From contig NZ_JABXKK010000040.1 of assembly GCF_017115045.1 (NCBI RefSeq), positions 52,595 to 116,594 on the forward strand: a DNA stretch of 64,000 nt. Reading direction: 5' to 3'. Positions 18,242 through 27,545 of the stretch are shown here, one piece after another. The notes below the pieces were generated by a model that did no database searches, was not told the DNA's origin, and worked only from the letters and a program-made list of their open reading frames with translations. A program made the translations under genes and the position numbers. The number at the start of each line of letters is the position of its first letter. Positions within the stretch are counted from its first letter, which is position 1. Source of the DNA: Nostoc sp. NMS8 (lineage in GTDB: Bacteria > Cyanobacteriota > Cyanobacteriia > Cyanobacteriales > Nostocaceae).

Positions 18242-21200
18242 ATGGATAGCAAAAAATATTACGATTCAATAGAAGGAATAGCCATTATAGGTATGGCAGG
18301 ACGGTTTCCAGGTGCTAAAAATATTCAAGAGTTTTGGCAGAATTTACAATCAGGGGTAGAGTCAATTTCCCTGTTTACAAATGAAGAGGTAATATCTGAT
18401 GGAATAGACCCTGTTATACTAAGCGATCGCAATTATATAAAAGCCAGCGCCATCTTAGAAAATATCGATTTATTTGACGCGGCATTTTTTAGTTTTAATC
18501 CTAAAGAAGCAGAAATTACTGACCCACAACACCGGATTTTTTTAGAGTGTGCTTGGGAAGCATTAGAAAATGCTGGCTATGATTCTAATAGATGTGACAG
18601 TCGGATCGGAGTTTACGCTGGTGCTAGCCTCAATAACTATTATTCATTAGATTTAAACCGCGATCCTATAGGCTCGGCGCAATGCTATCAAACAGTAATT
18701 GGTAATGATAAAGATTTTCTAACTACTCGTGTTTCTTACAAATTAAATCTTACTGGCCCAAGTATTACGATTCAAACAGCTTGTTCCACCTCATTAGTTG
18801 CAACAACACTTGCTTGTCAGAGTTTGTTGAATTATCAATGTGATATGGCTTTGGCTGGCGGGGTTTCTATCCACGTACCCCAGAAAACAGGTTATTTGCA
18901 TGAACCAGGAGGAACACTATCTCCTGATGGTCATTGTCGTGCTTTTGATGCCAAAGCGCAGGGAACAACTATTGGTAATGGTGTGGGAGTTGTCCTTCTC
19001 AAACGATTAAGCGATGCTTTAGCAGATGGTGACTGTATCCATGCCGTAATTAAAGGTTCAGCGATCAATAATGATGGTTCTGGTAAAGTTGGCTACACAG
19101 CACCTAGCGTCAATGGTCAAGCAGAGGTGATTGCCGAAGCGATGATGCTGGCGGGAGTTGAACCTGAGACAATCAACTATATTGAAGCTCATGGTACTGG
19201 TACAACTTTAGGCGATCCCATTGAAATTGCCGCACTCTCGCAAGTCTTTCGTAGCAATACCAACAAAAAAGGCTTCTGTGCGATCGGTTCAGTCAAAACA
19301 AACATCGGTCATCTAGATGCAGCAGCCGGGATTGTAGGACTGATCAAAACAGTTTTAGCGCTAAAACATCAGCAAATACCACCTAGCTTAAATTTTAAAG
19401 AACCCAATCCTGAGATTGATTTTGCCAATAGTCCCTTTCACGTTAATACCAAGTTAGTAGAATGGAAGGCGGGAAGTACTCTCCGGCGTGCTGGTGTGAG
19501 TTCCTTGGGTATTGGTGGGACTAATGCTCATGTCATTCTAGAAGAAGCACCAGTGCTGCAATCTTCTAGCCCTTCGCGTTCCTGGCAGTTGTTGCTACTT
19601 TCTGCCAAAACTGAATCTGCTCTAGAAACTGCAACAGAGAATCTAGCTAATCACCTCCAACTACATCCCGATGCGAACTTAGCGGATATCGCCTATACCC
19701 TGCAAGTGGGGCGTGCTGAATTCAATCATCGTCGCCTGCTGGTGTGCCAAGATGTCGAGGATGTAGTTAGCGCCTTGCAGTTACAAGATCCGCAAAGAGT
19801 TTTCACTAGCTTAGTTGAAAGTGGCGATCGCTCCATCGTCTTCATGTTCCCTGGACAAGGCGCTCAATATGTGGACATGGGTAAAGAACTTTACCAAACT
19901 GAACCGATTTTTCAAGAACAAGTAGATTTGTGTTGTCAATTGCTGCAACCACATTTGGGGTTGGATCTGCGATCGCTGATTTATCCCAATGAATCTGAGT
20001 CAAAAGCCGCAGCCGAAAAACTCCAACAAACTGACATCACCCAACCTGCATTGTTCGTCATAGAATATGCTTTAGCTCAGTTGTGGATGTCATGGGGCAT
20101 TTCTCCCCAGGCGATGATTGGGCACAGCATCGGGGAATATGTCGCCGCCTGTTTAGCTGGTGTCATGTCTGTTGAAGATGCTTTAAGGCTGGTGGCTGCT
20201 CGTGGGCGATTGATGCAACAACTACCATCTGGTGCTATGCTCTCCGTACCACTGCCAGAGGAAGAAGTTAAAGCTTTACTAGATGAAAATTTATCTCTCG
20301 CGGCCAGCAATGCACCAGCCTTGTGTGTGGTTTCGGGAACCCATGATGCTATAGATGCCTTTCAAAACAAACTCCAAGGTCGAGGTATAGACTGCCGCCG
20401 TCTCCATACTTCCCATGCCTTTCATTCCCCAATGATGGAACCCATATTAGAGGGATTTCAGAAGGAAGTAAGCAAAGTCAAATTACATCCTCCAAAAATT
20501 CCCTTTGTTTCTAATGTCACAGGAACCTGGATTACAGCAGAGCAAGCCACAGATTCAAATTACTGGGCAAAACATTTACGTCAAACAGTGCGGTTTGCAG
20601 CAGGCATTGATACATTGTTGCAAGAACCAAATCGCATCTTACTAGAAGTTGGGCCAGGACGCACTTTATGTACCTTTACTAAAAAGCATTTAGATTCCCC
20701 AGGACTATCATCATTACGGCATCCTCAAGAAAAACAGTCGGATGTTAGATTCTTATTGAACACATTAGGTAAACTTTGGTTGTATGGAGTACAAATAGAT
20801 TGGTCAAAATTCTACACAAACGAATATCGTCATCGTCTTGCCCTGCCAACATATCCCTTTGAGCGACAGCGTTACTGGATTGAACCTGAAAAACTTTCAC
20901 CTTTAACAAAAAGACACCTCCAACCAAAACCAACTGCACTAGAAATTTGGAAATCTTTGGTAAAAGTTGGTCAGTTCCAAGCAAGTGAAGGAATCTCTAA
21001 ATTTGACAATCACACTTATCTAGTAAACAAACAGTGCTTGGAACATTTATGTACCGCTTACATAAATCTTGCTTTAAAGCGCTTAGGTGCATTCAACAAT
21101 TCATCACAGAAGTATTCTCTTGAGGAGTTGTTTGAGCAATGTCAAATTGTTCCTCGCTACCGACAACTATTGTGTCGCTGGCTGGATGTCTTGGCAGAGC

Positions 21201-24049
21201 GAGGCCACTTAAAGCAAGATGGGGAACTCTTTACAAACCTTCTGACATTGTCAGCAGACTCTATTGATAGTCTAGTAAAAGAATTCAAAATTAGATGGGC
21301 TGATACACCTCAACAGATAGAACTTGTCCAGAACTATGGTGAAAATCTAGCAGATATACTGATTGGTGAAAAAGAACCATTAGAGTTGTATGCTGCTATC
21401 TTAGCCAAGGAAGGAAAAATTTCTCGGCAAAACTTGCCCGCAGATGTTTACTATAACGCCATTATCCAAGGGAGTCTTGAGGCGGTAATAAAGTCATTAC
21501 CATCAGAGGTAAATCTCAGAATCTTAGAAATTGGGGGTGGAACTGGTATTACCACGGCGGAATTGCTACCTATATTGCCATCCCAGCAAACCAATTACAC
21601 CTTTACTGATGTAGGCAGTTTTTTCCTAACCGAAGCTGAAAAGAAATTTAGCGCCTATCCATTTGTTGAATATCAGTTACTAAACATTGAGCAGCCTCCA
21701 TCTGAGCAAGGGTACAAGAACCATAGCTTTGATGTAGTAGTAGCCGTAAATGTGCTGCATGTGACTCAGGACATAGGAAAAACTCTTGAGCATATACGTT
21801 CTTTATTGGCTCCTGAAGGTCTGTTATTAATCCAAGAGATAACGCAACCTCAATTAGACTTCGATATGATTGATGGTCTGTTGATGAATCCCTTAGAGGA
21901 TAAACAACGAAGTAGAGGTAATCCCTTTTTATCAAAAGAACAATGGCAAGAAGCTCTACGTAATCATGGGTTTGTTGAGGTAGCGGCTTTTTCTGAAACT
22001 GATGCTTTTGGACAATATGTTTTCGTCGCTCAAGCTTCCGCATCAACAACATTACCCGCAGCTTCCGCATTTACTGTAACCGTTGAGCAAATAGATGCTG
22101 AAAACAAATCTCAAGTTTCATCACACGAAAAACGAGACATTTCCGACTGGTTTTATATGCCATCTTGGAAACGCTTAATGCCGCCTCAGACCTTTAACTC
22201 AAAGCTTCAAGCAACTCAGGTAGGGTGTTGGTTAATATTTATTGATGAGTGCGGCTTGGGCGATCAAATCATGCAACGACTTACCCTTGAGGGTAACAAT
22301 GCAATTATCGTCAGAATAGGAAAGCAATTTAGTAGTGAAATAGTATCCGATCAACGTGTATATACCATAAATCCTCAACGACAGGATGACTACTATACCT
22401 TAATCAAAGAACTTAGTGCATTGGAGTTGACTCCAAACAAAATTTTACATTTGTGGAATCTTACATCAAACAGTCACACAGAATTAACAATTGATTCCCT
22501 TGAAAGATGTGAAACTCTAGGCTTTTACAGTCTGGTATTTTTAGCACAAGCACTTGCAGAGCAGCAAAGTCTAACAAATCCTATGCAAATTGAAATTGTG
22601 TCAAACAATTTGCAGGAAGTAACAGGCTCAGAAGTGCTAGACCCTGGCAAGGCTTTTGTATTAGGGCCGTGTAAAGTCATTCAGCAAGAGTATCCGAATA
22701 TCACCTGTCGTAGTATTGATATCGTTATTCCTACAACAGAAAACTGGCAACAAGAAAAACTTGTAAACCAGCTACTAGCAGAATTCACAATTCAGTCGTC
22801 TGACCGTGTTGTGGCCTATCGTGGAAATTATCGCTGGGTGCAGACTTTTGAACCCGTCCGCTTGGATAAAGTAGTCGAAGCAAAACCCCAATTAAGGGTA
22901 AAGGGAGTTTATCTGATTACGGGTGGATTAGGAGGAGTTGGTCTTTTTAATGCAGAATATCTAGCGAAGACTGTACAAGCAAAACTCATACTGATAGGGC
23001 GTTCAGGTTTTCCTAACCGAGATGAGTGGTTACAATGGCTATCAGATTATGGCGAAGAAGATAGCATCAGCCGTAAAATCCAGAAATTACAAGAACTTGA
23101 GGCGTTGGGTACAGAAGTTTTAGTGCTGAAAGCTGACGTTACCAATCGAGAACAAATGGAAGCAGCAATTAATCACGCAAAGAATCGATTTGGTCAGATT
23201 AACGGGGTAATTCATAATGCTCTAGAAGACAAAAAAGAATTAATTGCACAAAAGAAATTAGAAATAGGAAGAGTTGTTTGTACACCCAAAGTAATCGGGA
23301 CAATAATACTCAATAATCTTTTCAAAGATGCTGAGTTAGATTTCTTTGTCATGGCTTCATCACAAGCAGCAGTTATAGGCGGAATTGGGCTAATAGAATA
23401 TACTGCAAAAAATGCTTTTCTTGATGCCTTTGCTTACTATAGTGCATCTAAATATGGCAAGTTTATTGAATCTATAAATTGGGATATATGGAATACTCCA
23501 GAATGGATTGCTAAGACAAAGTTATACCGTGTATCAGGATTAAAACTTGAAGAGACAGGATTAACCCTTGAAGAGGGTATGGAGGCCTTTGAGCGTATTC
23601 TATTTTGTAGCACAATGCCTCAGATAGTGGTATCAAAAAGCAATTTTCATAACCTGATTAATCGTAACTTGATTAACCTAAAAGATACTCTCAATTCCTT
23701 AGAAGAGGAAACTAATAAGGTTAGTCGAGTCAAAAAAACTCATTCTCGTCCCGACTTGAAAAATACATACATCGCTCCACGTAGCGATATTGAGCGCACT
23801 CTAGCTGACATCTGGCAGGAAATTTTTAGTATTGAACAGATAGGAATTTACGATAATTTTTTTGAGTTGGGAGGCGATTCTTTACTTGCCACTATTGTAA
23901 TTTCTCGACTCCGAAAAACCCTCAATATAGAACTGCCTTATAAACGGTTCTTCGATGAACCAACTATAGCTAAGTTAGCCTTAGTTGTTGAAGAAATTTT
24001 CATAGAAGAGTTAGAACAATTGCCTGAAGATGAAGCACAGTTGATTTGA
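18242..24049 (+). CDS. Type I PKS module: KS-AT-MT-KR-ACP
   Basis: This 1,935-residue module extends the acyl-Gln chain by one ketide unit. The KS triad is intact (TACSTS Cys181, EAHGTG His317, TNIGH His357). The AT has GHSIGE (Ser629) and HAFH (His725, His728), the usual malonyl-CoA signature. No DH or ER was found. A methyltransferase domain (about 900-1260, LEIGGGTG near 1096, VNVLHVTQD) precedes a KR (TGGLGGVG near 1560, SS...EYTAKN) that looks functional. The carrier has GGDSLLA (Ser1880). The acidic C-terminus (EELEQLPEDEAQLI) suits docking to an NRPS. The extender-unit cassette follows directly, although the AT motif does not predict hydroxymalonyl or methoxymalonyl use. Expected output is a beta-hydroxy, alpha- or O-methylated unit; C- versus O-methylation is undecided. 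Confidence 0.93.
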   Translation: MDSKKYYDSIEGIAIIGMAGRFPGAKNIQEFWQNLQSGVESISLFTNEEVISDGIDPVILSDRNYIKASAILENIDLFDAAFFSFNPKEAEITDPQHRIFLECAWEALENAGYDSNRCDSRIGVYAGASLNNYYSLDLNRDPIGSAQCYQTVIGNDKDFLTTRVSYKLNLTGPSITIQTACSTSLVATTLACQSLLNYQCDMALAGGVSIHVPQKTGYLHEPGGTLSPDGHCRAFDAKAQGTTIGNGVGVVLLKRLSDALADGDCIHAVIKGSAINNDGSGKVGYTAPSVNGQAEVIAEAMMLAGVEPETINYIEAHGTGTTLGDPIEIAALSQVFRSNTNKKGFCAIGSVKTNIGHLDAAAGIVGLIKTVLALKHQQIPPSLNFKEPNPEIDFANSPFHVNTKLVEWKAGSTLRRAGVSSLGIGGTNAHVILEEAPVLQSSSPSRSWQLLLLSAKTESALETATENLANHLQLHPDANLADIAYTLQVGRAEFNHRRLLVCQDVEDVVSALQLQDPQRVFTSLVESGDRSIVFMFPGQGAQYVDMGKELYQTEPIFQEQVDLCCQLLQPHLGLDLRSLIYPNESESKAAAEKLQQTDITQPALFVIEYALAQLWMSWGISPQAMIGHSIGEYVAACLAGVMSVEDALRLVAARGRLMQQLPSGAMLSVPLPEEEVKALLDENLSLAASNAPALCVVSGTHDAIDAFQNKLQGRGIDCRRLHTSHAFHSPMMEPILEGFQKEVSKVKLHPPKIPFVSNVTGTWITAEQATDSNYWAKHLRQTVRFAAGIDTLLQEPNRILLEVGPGRTLCTFTKKHLDSPGLSSLRHPQEKQSDVRFLLNTLGKLWLYGVQIDWSKFYTNEYRHRLALPTYPFERQRYWIEPEKLSPLTKRHLQPKPTALEIWKSLVKVGQFQASEGISKFDNHTYLVNKQCLEHLCTAYINLALKRLGAFNNSSQKYSLEELFEQCQIVPRYRQLLCRWLDVLAERGHLKQDGELFTNLLTLSADSIDSLVKEFKIRWADTPQQIELVQNYGENLADILIGEKEPLELYAAILAKEGKISRQNLPADVYYNAIIQGSLEAVIKSLPSEVNLRILEIGGGTGITTAELLPILPSQQTNYTFTDVGSFFLTEAEKKFSAYPFVEYQLLNIEQPPSEQGYKNHSFDVVVAVNVLHVTQDIGKTLEHIRSLLAPEGLLLIQEITQPQLDFDMIDGLLMNPLEDKQRSRGNPFLSKEQWQEALRNHGFVEVAAFSETDAFGQYVFVAQASASTTLPAASAFTVTVEQIDAENKSQVSSHEKRDISDWFYMPSWKRLMPPQTFNSKLQATQVGCWLIFIDECGLGDQIMQRLTLEGNNAIIVRIGKQFSSEIVSDQRVYTINPQRQDDYYTLIKELSALELTPNKILHLWNLTSNSHTELTIDSLERCETLGFYSLVFLAQALAEQQSLTNPMQIEIVSNNLQEVTGSEVLDPGKAFVLGPCKVIQQEYPNITCRSIDIVIPTTENWQQEKLVNQLLAEFTIQSSDRVVAYRGNYRWVQTFEPVRLDKVVEAKPQLRVKGVYLITGGLGGVGLFNAEYLAKTVQAKLILIGRSGFPNRDEWLQWLSDYGEEDSISRKIQKLQELEALGTEVLVLKADVTNREQMEAAINHAKNRFGQINGVIHNALEDKKELIAQKKLEIGRVVCTPKVIGTIILNNLFKDAELDFFVMASSQAAVIGGIGLIEYTAKNAFLDAFAYYSASKYGKFIESINWDIWNTPEWIAKTKLYRVSGLKLEETGLTLEEGMEAFERILFCSTMPQIVVSKSNFHNLINRNLINLKDTLNSLEEETNKVSRVKKTHSRPDLKNTYIAPRSDIERTLADIWQEIFSIEQIGIYDNFFELGGDSLLATIVISRLRKTLNIELPYKRFFDEPTIAKLALVVEEIFIEELEQLPEDEAQLI

Positions 24050-24118
24050 GAAAGCAAAAAAATTGATGTGCAATTGTCAAACTAGACAGTAAAAGTTAGT
24101 TAGTTCAGGATATTAATC

Positions 24119-24973
24119 ATGAAAATTCAAGCTATTGGAGTTGTCGGAGCCGGTGTTATGGGAATAGGAGTCGCCCAAAACCTCGCTCAAACTGGCCATC
24201 AAGTAATACTCGTAGATATTTCTGAAGATATCCTAGATAAAGCTAAACAGGAAATCAGGAATAATATCCGCTTTCAGGGTTTTTTCCAAAAAAGTGACAA
24301 AACAGAAACTCCAGATAGTGTCCTCAACAAAATTGAGTTTTCTACAAACTATAAATTTCTAGAAAATGTAGATTTTTTAGTAGAAAATGTTACCGAAAAA
24401 TGGGATATTAAAAGAGAGGTTTATCCCTTAATCGATTCTATTTGTCCAGCAGATTGCGTATTTGCTGCTAACACATCAGCTATTCCCATTACCCGTATTG
24501 CTTCAGTTAGCAAACGTGCTGATAAAATTGTTGGTATCCACTTTATGAATCCTGTACCAATGAAGCCAATGGTAGAGATGATTCGTGGATATCATACCTC
24601 TGAGGCAACAATTGAGACAGCAAAACAAATGCTAACTCAGATGGGTAAAGAATGCATAATTGTTAATGATTCACCAGGTTTTGTTTCTAACCGTGTGTTG
24701 ATGTTAACTATTAATGAGGCTGTTTTTTTGTTGCAGGAGCAAGTTGCTACAGCAGAAGATGTGGACAAAATCTTTAAAAGCTGTTTTGGCCACAAAATGG
24801 GCCCTTTAGAAACAGCAGATTTAATTGGACTAGACACAATTTTATTTTCTATCGAAGTCTTGTATGAAAACTTTAACGATAGCAAGTACAGACCATGCCC
24901 TTTACTCAAAAAAATGGTGGATGCAGGGCTGCATGGTAAAAAAAGTGGTAAAGGTTTTTACGTATATCAATAA
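24119..24973 (+). CDS. 3-hydroxyacyl-CoA dehydrogenase family protein of the extender cassette (FkbK-like)
   Basis: This 284-residue NAD-dependent dehydrogenase has the fold GVVGAGVMGIGVAQNLAQ (residues 7-24) followed by ILVDIS, and a C-terminal helical domain with NDSPGFVSNRVLM, as in 3-hydroxybutyryl-CoA dehydrogenases. Next to an ACP, an acyl-CoA dehydrogenase and an FkbH homologue, it should be the FkbK-type enzyme that oxidises glyceryl-ACP at C3 on the way to hydroxymalonyl-ACP. The gene starts 69 bp after the PKS stop and ends 8 bp before the ACP gene. The role rests on the complete four-gene set; on its own it could not be told from a primary-metabolism enzyme. Confidence 0.87.
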   Translation: MKIQAIGVVGAGVMGIGVAQNLAQTGHQVILVDISEDILDKAKQEIRNNIRFQGFFQKSDKTETPDSVLNKIEFSTNYKFLENVDFLVENVTEKWDIKREVYPLIDSICPADCVFAANTSAIPITRIASVSKRADKIVGIHFMNPVPMKPMVEMIRGYHTSEATIETAKQMLTQMGKECIIVNDSPGFVSNRVLMLTINEAVFLLQEQVATAEDVDKIFKSCFGHKMGPLETADLIGLDTILFSIEVLYENFNDSKYRPCPLLKKMVDAGLHGKKSGKGFYVYQ

Positions 24974-24981
24974 ATAGACTA

Positions 24982-25233
24982 ATGAGTGAAATTCAAGCTA
25001 AAATCAAAACTTTTCTGTCAAAATTTTTCGGCAATCATGATTTACAACCAGATGAAGACATTTTTGCTCTAGGTTTTGTCAATTCTATGTTCGCCATGCA
25101 ACTTGTTTTATTTGTAGAGCAAGAGTTTCAGATTGCGATTGAAAACGATGACTTAGAATTTGAAAATTTCCGCACAATCAACTCTATCGCCAATTTAATT
25201 ACACGTAAAACTGCTATTCTCGTGCAGTCATAA
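24982..25233 (+). CDS. Discrete acyl carrier protein for the extender unit (FkbJ-like)
   Basis: This 83-residue carrier protein has its phosphopantetheine serine in GFVNSMF (Ser35), followed by LVLFVEQEFQI, a pattern typical of the dedicated ACPs that carry glyceryl-, hydroxymalonyl- and methoxymalonyl units. It has the usual size and acidic character. It lies between the dehydrogenase and acyl-CoA dehydrogenase genes and would be loaded by the FkbH homologue downstream. Confidence 0.9.
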   Translation: MSEIQAKIKTFLSKFFGNHDLQPDEDIFALGFVNSMFAMQLVLFVEQEFQIAIENDDLEFENFRTINSIANLITRKTAILVQS

Positions 25234-25270
25234 AATATAAATTGCTATTTTATCTGGCATAAATGGTATT

Positions 25271-26455
25271 ATGAAATTGGAACTTTCTACTCAACAGAAA
25301 AACGCTAAAGCTGAATATAGAGCTTTTGTTAATCAGGAAATATGCCCTGATGCTGGCGAATGGGATAGGAAAGAATTTACCCCGCCAGAATTAATTAAAA
25401 AAATAGCTCAACGTGGTTTTCTCGGTGCTATATTGCCCCAAGAATATGGCGGGCAAGGAATGGACATGATTACCTATGGCATTCTCAACGAGGAAATTGG
25501 ACGGGGATGTTCTTCTGTCCGAAGTTTGTTGACAGTTCACAACATGGTTGCTCATGCTTTGTGTAAATGGGGTAATAAATCTCAAAAACATTATTGGCTT
25601 CCTAAATTCGCATCTGGTGAAACTATTGCTGCTTTTGCGTTAAGCGAACCGAATGTAGGTAGCGATGCTAAAAGTGTAGAAACAATAGCAACACTTGATG
25701 GTGATGCTTATGTCTTAAATGGGCAAAAAAAATGGATTACTTACGGGCAAATAGCAGATATATTTTTAGTCTTTGCTAAATGTGAGGGTAAACCCACTGC
25801 TTTTTTAGTTGAAAAAAATAGTCCTGGACTATCAGTAAAACCAATGTCTGGGCTTTTAGGTGTTAGGGCTTCAATGTCAGCAGAATTGCACTTTAATAAC
25901 TGTCAGGTTTCTTTAGAAAATTTAGTAGGTAAATTAGGTTTTGGATTTTCCTATATTGCTGCTACTGCACTTGATTATGGTAGATATAGTGTGGCTTCAG
26001 GTTGTGTAGGTATTGCTCAAGCTTGTTTGGAAGCTTGTATCAAATACACAAGTGAACGAAAACAGTTTGGTGTTTATCTCAAAGAACATCAATTAATCCG
26101 CCAAATGATTAGTCAGATGATAACTAACGTGAAAGCAGCAAGACTGCTGTGTTATCAAGCTGGTTATCTCAAAGATATTAGTGACCCCAACTCAATTATA
26201 GAGACTTCTATCGCTAAGTACTTTGCATCCACAGTCGCTACGAAAATAGCAAATGATGCCGTACAAATTCATGGGGGCAATGGTTGTAGTAATGAATACC
26301 CAGTGGAAAGGTATTTACGAGACTCTAAAATTATGGAAATCATTGAAGGTAGTACTCAAATTCAAGAAATTACTATCGCTGACTCAGGTTATCAAGATTA
26401 TTTTTTGGCAAATGTTGCTACTGGCTTGGAAAAGAAATTAGCAGAGAGAATTTAA
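25271..26455 (+). CDS. Acyl-CoA dehydrogenase family protein of the extender cassette (FkbI-like)
   Basis: This 394-residue flavoprotein has the acyl-CoA dehydrogenase fold: FALSEPNVGSDAKSVET (about 119-135), GQKKWITYG, SERKQFGVYLKEHQ (about 260-273) and a C-terminal IHGGNGCSNEYPVERYLRD then IMEIIEGSTQIQ. In methoxymalonyl-ACP clusters the FkbI homologue oxidises the ACP-bound semialdehyde to give hydroxymalonyl-ACP. It starts 37 bp after the ACP gene, and its stop lies 3 bp before the FkbH start codon, so translation of the pair is probably coupled. Function is inferred from this conserved set; the protein alone would only be called an acyl-CoA dehydrogenase. Confidence 0.9.
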   Translation: MKLELSTQQKNAKAEYRAFVNQEICPDAGEWDRKEFTPPELIKKIAQRGFLGAILPQEYGGQGMDMITYGILNEEIGRGCSSVRSLLTVHNMVAHALCKWGNKSQKHYWLPKFASGETIAAFALSEPNVGSDAKSVETIATLDGDAYVLNGQKKWITYGQIADIFLVFAKCEGKPTAFLVEKNSPGLSVKPMSGLLGVRASMSAELHFNNCQVSLENLVGKLGFGFSYIAATALDYGRYSVASGCVGIAQACLEACIKYTSERKQFGVYLKEHQLIRQMISQMITNVKAARLLCYQAGYLKDISDPNSIIETSIAKYFASTVATKIANDAVQIHGGNGCSNEYPVERYLRDSKIMEIIEGSTQIQEITIADSGYQDYFLANVATGLEKKLAERI

Positions 26456-26458
26456 TAT

Positions 26459-27529
26459 ATGATTAGTACTCAAGAACAAGAAGTAAATAGTAAACAAAAA
26501 GATAAAAAAGTTATTAAATGTGTCGTTTGGGATTTAGATAATACCATCTGGCATGGAGTTTTGCTAGAAGATGAGAAAGTTTCTCTAAGAAAAAATATAG
26601 TAGATATTATTCATACTTTAGATAGCCGTGGTATTATACAATCTATAGCTAGTAAGAATGAGCGTGCTATAGCAATAGGTAAACTAGAAGAATTTGGGTT
26701 AAAAGAGTATTTTTTATATCCACAAATAAATTGGAATTCTAAGGCTGCTTCTCTCAAAGAAATTGCTAATATACTTAATATTGGAATGAATGCGATCGCA
26801 TTCATTGATGACCAATTATTTGAACTAGAAGAAGTGAAATTTTCTTTGCCAGAAATCCTGTGTATAAATGCAGATAAGATAGGAAATATTTTAGATATGC
26901 CTGTCATGAATCCTCGGTTTATTACGGAAGATTCACAAATTAGAAGATTGATGTATATTAGTGATATTGAGCGTCAAAATGCGGAGAAAGAATTTGTTGG
27001 CACAGCAGACGAATTTTTAGCTACTCTCAATATGAATTTTACTATCTCCTCCGCCAAAGAAGAAGACTTGCAGCGGGCAGAAGAGTTAACGCTACGAACT
27101 AACCAATTAAATACAACTGGTTATACCTACTCTTACGATGAACTCAATCATTTTCGGCAATCAGACAACCATAAACTGCTGATTGCAAGTCTGGAAGATA
27201 AGTATGGTAGCTATGGGAAGATAGGTTTAGTTCTAATCGAATGTCAGCCTAATTCATGGACAATAAAGCTGTTGCTAATGTCTTGTCGCGTCATGTCTAG
27301 AGGAGTTGGGACAATAATGATGAATCATATTATGAGTATGGCTAAAAGTAATAATGTCCGTCTTGTGGCAGAGTTTGTACCAAACGAGCGCAACAGAATG
27401 ATGTATATATCTTATAAGTTTGCCGGGTTTAAAGAAACTGCTAATAATAACGATTCAGTTATTTTAGAAAATGATTTAAGTAGGATTCAGCCTGTACCTT
27501 CTTATGTAAAATTCCAAGTAATTACTTAA
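26459..27529 (+). CDS. FkbH-like HAD-superfamily glyceryl-ACP loading enzyme
   Basis: This 356-residue protein matches FkbH enzymes, which dephosphorylate a glycolytic C3 phosphate and attach the glyceryl group to an ACP. The HAD catalytic motif is VVWDLDNTIW with Asp25 and Asp27; a second motif FIDDQLFELEEV lies near 116. The C-terminal half has GNAT-like character (LLMSCRVMSRGVGTIMMNHIM, FVPNERNRMMYISYKFAGF). Length and domain order fit. It completes the cassette with genes 24119-26455. No unambiguous FkbG-type O-methyltransferase is adjacent, so the extender may stay as hydroxymalonyl, or be methylated by the enzyme at 17329 or by the MT domain of the preceding PKS. Confidence 0.92.
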   Translation: MISTQEQEVNSKQKDKKVIKCVVWDLDNTIWHGVLLEDEKVSLRKNIVDIIHTLDSRGIIQSIASKNERAIAIGKLEEFGLKEYFLYPQINWNSKAASLKEIANILNIGMNAIAFIDDQLFELEEVKFSLPEILCINADKIGNILDMPVMNPRFITEDSQIRRLMYISDIERQNAEKEFVGTADEFLATLNMNFTISSAKEEDLQRAEELTLRTNQLNTTGYTYSYDELNHFRQSDNHKLLIASLEDKYGSYGKIGLVLIECQPNSWTIKLLLMSCRVMSRGVGTIMMNHIMSMAKSNNVRLVAEFVPNERNRMMYISYKFAGFKETANNNDSVILENDLSRIQPVPSYVKFQVIT

Positions 27530-27545
27530 TTATAAGGATGAGATT

